Assembly: GCA_015061805.1 (NCBI GenBank)
Contig: SUVV01000002.1
Coordinates: 62,001-126,000, forward strand
DNA length: 64,000 nt
Source: Lentisphaerota bacterium
GTDB taxonomy: Bacteria > Verrucomicrobiota > Lentisphaeria > Victivallales > Victivallaceae
Direction: 5' to 3'
The notes under the pieces are model-generated. The model was not told the origin of the DNA. It made no database searches and saw only the letters and a program-made list of their open reading frames with translations. The translations under genes were made by a program, and so were the position numbers. The stretch's first letter is position 1. Each line of letters begins with the position of its first letter. This document shows positions 58,715 to 64,000 of the stretch, one piece after another.

Positions 58715-59251
58715 ATGCCTGATATGAAGAAAAAATATGTTGAGGAAGTCCGTTCCGCTCTCGCAGAGAAACTCGGCATCAAAAATGCGATGCAGATTCC
58801 GAAGCTTGAGAAGATCGTTATTTCCACCGGTATCGGCAGCGACAAAGAACGTGATGCCTTCACTGAAGCGCAGAACCACCTTGGCGCTATGACCGGTCAG
58901 AAGCCCCTCGTCTGCAAAGCCCGCAAGAACGTGTCCAACTTCAAACTCCGCGTCGGCATGCCGGTCGGTGTTATGGTCACTCTGCGCGGACAGCGCATGT
59001 ATGAGTTCCTGGACCGCTTTGTTCACAACGCCATGCCGCGCGTCCGTGACTTCCGCGGTATTCCGAAAACCGGTTTCGACGGTGTCGGTAACTACAATAT
59101 GGGTGTCAGCGATGTGTCGGTCTTCACTGAAGTCGACGCTGACAAACTGAAATACCCGCTCGGTGTCAATATCGCTTTTGTCACCACCGCCACCACCGAC
59201 GAAGCTGCCCGTGAGTTGTTGAAAATGATGGAAGTTCCTTTCGAGGACTAA
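58715..59251 (+). CDS. rplE: 50S ribosomal protein L5
   Basis: A 178-residue L5 with [40 protein letters not shown] and [13 protein letters not shown]. Complete. Confidence 0.97.
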   Translation: MPDMKKKYVEEVRSALAEKLGIKNAMQIPKLEKIVISTGIGSDKERDAFTEAQNHLGAMTGQKPLVCKARKNVSNFKLRVGMPVGVMVTLRGQRMYEFLDRFVHNAMPRVRDFRGIPKTGFDGVGNYNMGVSDVSVFTEVDADKLKYPLGVNIAFVTTATTDEAARELLKMMEVPFED

Positions 59252-59270
59252 TAAAGGGGTAGAAAGAAAA

Positions 59271-59456
59271 ATGGCAAAACTCAGTTTGATAGTCAAGGCT
59301 TCCCGCCCCAACAAGTTCCCCGTCCGGAACTACACCCGTTGCAAGGCGTGCGGCCGTCCGCGTGCCTACATCGGCAAATTCCAACTCTGCCGTATCTGCT
59401 TCCGTGAACTGGCCAGCAAAGGTCAGATCCCGGGCGTGACCAAGGCCAGCTGGTAA
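59271..59456 (+). CDS. rpsZ: 30S ribosomal protein S14, type Z (zinc-binding)
   Basis: A 61-residue S14. The zinc ribbon CKACGRPR and [10 protein letters not shown] keep all four cysteines (Cx2C...Cx2C). The family's short form is expected at this site after rplE. Confidence 0.96.
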   Translation: MAKLSLIVKASRPNKFPVRNYTRCKACGRPRAYIGKFQLCRICFRELASKGQIPGVTKASW

Positions 59457-59486
59457 TAACAAGGTAATAAAGGAGATTAAATCACT

Positions 59487-59882
59487 ATGAGTATGCAAGA
59501 TCCTATTGCCGATATGCTGACCCGCATCCGCAATGCCGGTACCGCTGAACTTGAAACCGTCAGCATTCCGCTTTCCCGTGAAAAGGAAGCCATTGCCAAC
59601 GTGCTCAAGGACGAAGGTTATGTCGGTAAAGTTTCCGTCGAAGGCGAAGGCGTCAAACGTCAGATCGTCATCGAACTCAAATACGTTGATGGCAAGCCGG
59701 TCATCGAAGGTATCGAACGTGTCAGCAAATGCTCCTGCCGCGTTCACTGCGGAAGCCGGGAGATCCCCCGCGTCCGTAACGGCCTCGGTATCGTTGTGTT
59801 GTCCACGCCGAAGGGGATTATGAGCGGTCGCAAGGCGGTCAAAGAGAACGTCGGCGGCGAAATCCTCTGCCGTGTCTGGTAA
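59487..59882 (+). CDS. rpsH: 30S ribosomal protein S8
   Basis: A 131-residue S8 (QDPIADMLTRIRNAG, C-terminal GLGIVVLSTPKGIMSGRKA). AAGGAG is upstream. Confidence 0.97.
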   Translation: MSMQDPIADMLTRIRNAGTAELETVSIPLSREKEAIANVLKDEGYVGKVSVEGEGVKRQIVIELKYVDGKPVIEGIERVSKCSCRVHCGSREIPRVRNGLGIVVLSTPKGIMSGRKAVKENVGGEILCRVW

Positions 59883-59907
59883 TCAAAATTTGTGGGAAGT
59901 GTAAATT

Positions 59908-60441
59908 ATGTCCCGTATTGGTAAAAAACCTGTTGATATTCCCGCTGGCGTCAAAGTGGCGCTCAATGACGGTGTGATCACGGTCGAAGGCAAGAGCAAA
60001 CTTGCCATGACCCTGCCTCCTCATGTCGCGGTCGAAGTCAAGGAAAATCAGCTGCTGGTCACTCAGGCCGACGACACCCGCAATGCCGGTGCCATGCACG
60101 GTCTTGCCCGCAGTCTGATCAATAACATGGTCATCGGCGTCACCACCGGTTTCCGCAAGGAACTGGCGATCGTCGGTATCGGTTACAAAGCTGCGCTCTC
60201 CGGCAAAAAGCTTACGCTTTCTCTGGGGTATTCGCACACGATTGAATTTCCGGTTCCCGAAGGTATCACTCTTACCGTCACTCCGGAAAACAAGATCATC
60301 GTCGAAGGCGCTGATAAGCAGTTGGTCGGTGAAACCGCTGCCGAAATCCGCCGCTTCCGTCCGCCCGAACCCTACAAAGGTAAAGGTATCCGGTATGTCG
60401 ATGAGCGCATCGTGCTTAAAGAAGGAAAGTCCGTTGGTTGA
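59908..60441 (+). CDS. rplF: 50S ribosomal protein L6
   Basis: A 177-residue L6 (MSRIGKKPVDIPAGVKVALN, GIGYKAALSGKKLTLSLGYS, RPPEPYKGKGIRYVDE). Complete. Confidence 0.97.
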   Translation: MSRIGKKPVDIPAGVKVALNDGVITVEGKSKLAMTLPPHVAVEVKENQLLVTQADDTRNAGAMHGLARSLINNMVIGVTTGFRKELAIVGIGYKAALSGKKLTLSLGYSHTIEFPVPEGITLTVTPENKIIVEGADKQLVGETAAEIRRFRPPEPYKGKGIRYVDERIVLKEGKSVG

Positions 60442-60466
60442 TCCGGCGGCATAGGAGACTTTTAAA

Positions 60467-60829
60467 ATGTCTGTTTTCGATAAAAAAGCGCAGCGTAAAG
60501 GCCGCCACGCCCGGATCCGTAAAAAGATCTCCGGTACGGCGGAGTGTCCGCGGTTCTGCGTCAGCATTACCGCCAACAATATTTACTGCCAGTTCATCGA
60601 TGATGTCAGCGGCCGCACCATGGCTTCTGCCTCAACTTTGTCCGCCGGTTTCAAAGCTGAAAACGCCAAGCCGAACATGGCCGGTGCCGCGCTGCTGGGT
60701 AAACTTGCAGCCGAAGCCGCCAAGGCAGCGAACATTTCCGCAGTGGTCTTTGACCGTTCCGGATTCAAGTTCCACGGCCGGGTGAAAGCGATTGCGGATG
60801 CGGCTCGTGAACAGGGCCTCAAGTTCTAA
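60467..60829 (+). CDS. rplR: 50S ribosomal protein L18
   Basis: A 120-residue L18 ([40 protein letters not shown]). It is followed closely by rpsE. Confidence 0.96.
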   Translation: MSVFDKKAQRKGRHARIRKKISGTAECPRFCVSITANNIYCQFIDDVSGRTMASASTLSAGFKAENAKPNMAGAALLGKLAAEAAKAANISAVVFDRSGFKFHGRVKAIADAAREQGLKF

Positions 60830-60839
60830 GGAGCGAACA

Positions 60840-61361
60840 ATGGGAAAACGTGATAATATCGTAGAACCCGCCGTTGTCAGCGAATTCGACGAAAGCGTCA
60901 TTGCGATCAACCGCAGTGCCAAGGTCGTCAAAGGCGGTAAAAACTTCAGCTTCGGCGCACTGGTCGTTGTCGGCGACCGGGCCGGTCGGGTCGGTTACGG
61001 CTACGGCAAGGCCAACGAAGTCAGCGATGCCATCCGCAAAGGTGGCGAAGCTGCCCGTCGCAATCTGGTGCGTATCCCGATGAATGGCGGCACTCTGCCC
61101 CACGAAATCGAAGTTAAATTCGGCGGTGCCCGCGTGCTGCTCCGTCCGGCTTCCAGTGGTACCGGTTTGATCGCCGGTGGTGCGGTTCGCGCCATCCTGG
61201 AACTCGGCGGTGTTGAAGACGTGCTGGCGAAATCCCTCGGAGCTTCCAATGCTGCCAACGTTGCCAAAGCGACGTTCAAAGCGATTGCTTCTCTGCGTAC
61301 CCGCGATCAGGTCTATGCCCGTCGTGGAATCGCTGTGAGCAAAGAAGCTGATAACAACTGA
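60840..61361 (+). CDS. rpsE: 30S ribosomal protein S5
   Basis: A 173-residue S5. [20 protein letters not shown] and [20 protein letters not shown] are the family signatures. The ATG at 60840 follows AAGGAG. The gene after it is rplO, without the usual rpmD between them. Confidence 0.97.
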   Translation: MGKRDNIVEPAVVSEFDESVIAINRSAKVVKGGKNFSFGALVVVGDRAGRVGYGYGKANEVSDAIRKGGEAARRNLVRIPMNGGTLPHEIEVKFGGARVLLRPASSGTGLIAGGAVRAILELGGVEDVLAKSLGASNAANVAKATFKAIASLRTRDQVYARRGIAVSKEADNN

Positions 61362-61384
61362 GATCATTCAAGGATTATTATATT

Positions 61385-61831
61385 ATGAAATTGCATGATA
61401 TTGCCCCCACTCCGGGATCCAAGCATCGCCGCAAACGCGTTGGCCGCGGTGACAGTTCCGGTCTCGGCAAGACTGCCGGACGCGGTGAAAAGGGACAGAA
61501 GTCCCGTACCGGTGCGGTGATCCGTCCCTTCTTTGAAGGTGGTCAGATTCCGCTTTTCCGCCGTCTGCCCAAACGCGGTTTCAAGAATGCCGACCGTATC
61601 ATCTACGCATTGGTCAACCTTGACAAACTCAATGATAACTTTGAAGCCGGTGATGTCGTTGACTTCGACGCGCTCCGTGCCAAAAAGCTGCTTGCCAAGA
61701 GCGACACCATCATCAAGGTCCTTGCCAACGGCGAGATCACCAAAGCTTTGACCGTCAAAGCTGCCAAATTTTCTGCGGCTGCTGTCGAGAAGATTCAGGC
61801 CGCCGGCGGTAAGATCGAAATCGTTGAATAA
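61385..61831 (+). CDS. rplO: 50S ribosomal protein L15
   Basis: A 148-residue L15 (KLHDIAPTPGSKHRRKRVGR, GGQIPLFRRLPKRGFKN). Complete. Confidence 0.97.
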   Translation: MKLHDIAPTPGSKHRRKRVGRGDSSGLGKTAGRGEKGQKSRTGAVIRPFFEGGQIPLFRRLPKRGFKNADRIIYALVNLDKLNDNFEAGDVVDFDALRAKKLLAKSDTIIKVLANGEITKALTVKAAKFSAAAVEKIQAAGGKIEIVE

Positions 61832-61844
61832 GGAATGAACTGAT

Positions 61845-63230
61845 ATGTGGCGTGCGTTACTGAATGCCTGGAATGTCAAAGAGCTGCGCAACCGTTTGTT
61901 GTTCACCGCTTTGATTATCGTGCTGGTTCGTTTTGCCAGCAGTATTCCGTGCCCCGGAGTTAATCCGACGGCACTGGAGAACTTCATTAGTAGCGTCACA
62001 GCCGGCAGCAGAAGCAGCGGTGGTGTTATGGCGATGATCGACCTCTTTTCGGGAGGTGCGATGACGCACTTCGCGTTGGGAGCGCTCGGCATCATGCCGT
62101 ACATTACCGCTTCGATCATCCTTCAGTTGCTGATGCCGGTCATCCCCGCGCTGGAAAAACTCCAGCGCGAAGGTGAAGCCGGACACGGCAAGGTCGCACA
62201 ACTCACCCGGTATCTCACGCTGGGTGTTTGTGCTGTTCAGGGCTGTATGGTCTCTCTGGCGATGATCAACCCCGCCAAACTCGGGCTTCCTGCTCCGACG
62301 ACGCCGCTTTTTGTCGGCAATCAATTTGCTTTCATTATTGTCAACATACTGGTGCTCACCTGTACCACCATGGTTTTCACCTGGTTGGGTGAACAGGTTA
62401 CTGAGCGCGGTATCGGCAATGGTGTTTCTCTGATCATTACCATCGGTATCGTTTCCCGGATGCCGCACAGCGTTATTGAACTGTTCGATATGGCGATGAA
62501 AGGAGCCACTCCTGATGGCAGTCCTTTCCGTCCGGTGCAGTTCCTGCTGCTGATGGCGGTATTCTGCGTGGTGACTGCGGCGACGATCATGCTGTCGCAG
62601 GGCTACCGCCGGATTCCGATCCAGATGGTGAGAAAGAGTGTCGGCCGTCAGATGATGGGCGGATCGACTTATATGCCGCTTAAAGTAAACTTTGCCAATG
62701 TTATGCCGATCATCTTCGCCGGTGCGATTTTGATGATTCCGCAGACGGTTTTCCCGGCGATGGCTAATCGTCCGGATGCCGCGCGTATCTGGCAGACGCT
62801 GGCGATATCTTTCAACCAGGATGGCATGGGATATATCGTCACCTATGGTGTGTTGATTCTTCTTTTCAGCTTTTTCTGGGTTGCCACACAGTTCAATCCG
62901 CTGCAAATCGCGGATAATCTGAAAAAAGAAAGTGCCTACATCCCCGGAATCAGTCCCGGACAACCGACCGCTGATTATCTTGATGCGGCGATGACCCGTG
63001 TTACTGCCGGTGGAGCTGTATTTTTGCTGGTATTGGCGCTTTTCCCGATGTTTTTGTACAACAACTTCGGTATTCCTTTCATGGTCGCGCAGTTCTTCGG
63101 CGGCACCAGTTTGCTGATTATGGTCGGCGTGGTGCTGGATACGATGAGTCAGTTGGAAAGCCACCTGACCATGCGTCACTATGACGGTTTCCTCAAGAGC
63201 GGCCGTTTGCGCAGTCGTTCCGGAAATTGA
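61845..63230 (+). CDS. secY: Protein translocase subunit SecY
   Basis: A 461-residue channel subunit with ten membrane segments. FALGALGIMPYITASIILQL and QLEKLQREGEAGHGK-type segment (PALEKLQREGEAGHGKV) are typical. The C-terminal loop KKESAYIPGISPGQPTADYL is conserved. It follows rplO by 13 bp. Confidence 0.97.
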   Translation: MWRALLNAWNVKELRNRLLFTALIIVLVRFASSIPCPGVNPTALENFISSVTAGSRSSGGVMAMIDLFSGGAMTHFALGALGIMPYITASIILQLLMPVIPALEKLQREGEAGHGKVAQLTRYLTLGVCAVQGCMVSLAMINPAKLGLPAPTTPLFVGNQFAFIIVNILVLTCTTMVFTWLGEQVTERGIGNGVSLIITIGIVSRMPHSVIELFDMAMKGATPDGSPFRPVQFLLLMAVFCVVTAATIMLSQGYRRIPIQMVRKSVGRQMMGGSTYMPLKVNFANVMPIIFAGAILMIPQTVFPAMANRPDAARIWQTLAISFNQDGMGYIVTYGVLILLFSFFWVATQFNPLQIADNLKKESAYIPGISPGQPTADYLDAAMTRVTAGGAVFLLVLALFPMFLYNNFGIPFMVAQFFGGTSLLIMVGVVLDTMSQLESHLTMRHYDGFLKSGRLRSRSGN

Positions 63231-63235
63231 TCGTT

Positions 63236-63883
63236 ATGAGTACAGTGGTTGCCATCGACGGTCCCGCCGGGGCCGGCAAAAGCACCGTAGCAAGACTGCT
63301 GGCGGATCGCATGGGTTATGCCTATGTGAACACCGGCAGTCTTTATCGCGCTCTTGCTTTGAGCGCCAAGCGTGCCGGGATCGATCCCGGCGCACTTACT
63401 TCTGAATTTCTTTCCGGATTGAAACTCGAATTCCGGGGAGCTGACCTCTATTGCAACGGCGAATTACTTGGAGCCGAATTACGTGCTCCGGATATTGCAC
63501 AGGGAGCCAGTATGGTTTCCCGTCAGAAGATCGTCCGGGATTATTTGCTTCCGGTTCAGCGGGATGCTGCCAGAACGCAATGGATCGTGATGGAGGGCCG
63601 GGATATCGGTACGGTGATTTTCCCGGATGCGAAATGCAAATTTTTTGTTACTGCCACTCCTGAAGAACGCGCCCGCCGCCGGATGGCGCAGAGTGGTGAA
63701 ATTGCTGCCGGAGCCGATTTTGAAGCAATTCTGGCAGAGATCAAAGAGCGTGATGAGCGCGATTCCACCCGGAAGATCGCCCCGCTCAAGCCGGCAGACG
63801 ATGCACTCATTGTCGATACTACCGGGCTTTCCATCGAAGAAGTGGTAGAAAAACTTGCCAAATTCTGCCGTCAGGCACAGTAA
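63236..63883 (+). CDS. cmk: Cytidylate kinase
   Basis: A 215-residue CMP/dCMP kinase. The P-loop IDGPAGAGKSTVARLLA is at residues 7-23, then YVNTGSLYRALAL and EGRDIGTVIFPDAKCKFFV. C-terminal RDERDSTRKIAPLKPADDA is the Cmk-specific lid. The ATG at 63236 lies 5 nt after the secY stop; adk, map or infA, the usual neighbours, are absent. Confidence 0.95.
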   Translation: MSTVVAIDGPAGAGKSTVARLLADRMGYAYVNTGSLYRALALSAKRAGIDPGALTSEFLSGLKLEFRGADLYCNGELLGAELRAPDIAQGASMVSRQKIVRDYLLPVQRDAARTQWIVMEGRDIGTVIFPDAKCKFFVTATPEERARRRMAQSGEIAAGADFEAILAEIKERDERDSTRKIAPLKPADDALIVDTTGLSIEEVVEKLAKFCRQAQ

Positions 63884-63885
63884 GT

Positions 63886-64000
63886 TTATTTTTCCAAGTC
63901 GGAAATTTTACGTTGCTCAAAATCCCGCAGGCAACTTTCAAACATCTGCCGGATCTCCGGGACTTCGTTTTCGGCGCAGGATGCCGATATCGCAAGAATT
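63886..64000 (-). CDS. C-terminal end of an unidentified protein, partial
   Basis: A frame that is open at the right edge ends with 37 visible residues (SCLRDFEQRKISDLEK at the C-terminus) and a TAA at 63886-63888. It converges on cmk with only 2 bp between. Helical and charged; family not identifiable. Confidence 0.5.
   Translation of the reverse strand, partial: ILAISASCAENEVPEIRQMFESCLRDFEQRKISDLEK

Noticed and set aside
1-64000. tRNA or rRNA genes.
   Set aside because: Scanning the intergenic gaps by eye showed no cloverleaf with a TTCRANYC arm and no rRNA segments. A tRNAscan-type search would settle it.

Overview
The window is a moderately GC-rich bacterial chromosome segment with almost no rRNA/tRNA content. 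Three features suggest the Lentisphaerota/Planctomycetota-Verrucomicrobiota (PVC) group, in the style of Victivallis: a stand-alone prepilin-like protein with the N-terminal helix typical of those phyla (52847-53458), a Gram-negative type II secretion operon, and a tiny AURKAIP1/COX24-domain ribosomal protein. This assignment is an inference from protein character, since no marker rRNA gene is present.

Layout. 1-16 kb: the 3'-truncated part of an O-antigen ligase/polymerase gene coupled to a family 4 uracil-DNA glycosylase; argG-leuB with a shared promoter and terminator; an rnc, Fe-alcohol dehydrogenase, PfkB kinase and three-domain Aas-type acyltransferase run; a cation/Ca2+ antiporter; a YmdB-like phosphodiesterase; then a 750-bp repeat array; and rpe plus a 29-residue ribosomal protein on the minus strand. 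16-26.5 kb: serC, the queDEC queuosine block, membrane and hydrolase genes, a sulfhydrylase, nrdR and an RlmI-type methyltransferase. 26.5-38.8 kb: a 13-gene minus-strand type II secretion operon (L, M, C-like, D, E, F, G, H, I, J, K and flanking genes), mostly with 4-bp ATGA-type overlaps.

39.5-46.5 kb is a compact phage-derived cassette: a divergent repressor, three palindromic operators, then a small ORF, small terminase, portal, scaffold, SU10-like capsid, connector, an HTH protein and large terminase. It has no tail, lysis, integrase or replication genes. 46.5-50.5 kb holds a MoxR/DUF58/VWA operon behind its own palindromic operator. A large exported protein, the stand-alone prepilin, a MITE-like element and a sodium symporter follow.

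56.1-63.9 kb is the distal part of the S10/spc ribosomal protein operon, running from rplV to secY and cmk. It starts abruptly at rplV (no S10-L3-L4-L23-L2-S19 upstream) and lacks rpmD.

The most unusual content is non-coding. A modular intergenic repeat family occurs at three loci (14.1-14.9, 39.1-39.5 and 55.2-55.6 kb). Its 132-143 bp units keep G-tracts at a 10-bp rhythm while the bases between them change, and it is accompanied by hairpin modules whose stems are preserved despite sequence change. Five promoters share a TTGAMA-N17-TATWTT-like architecture, which supports several start assignments.
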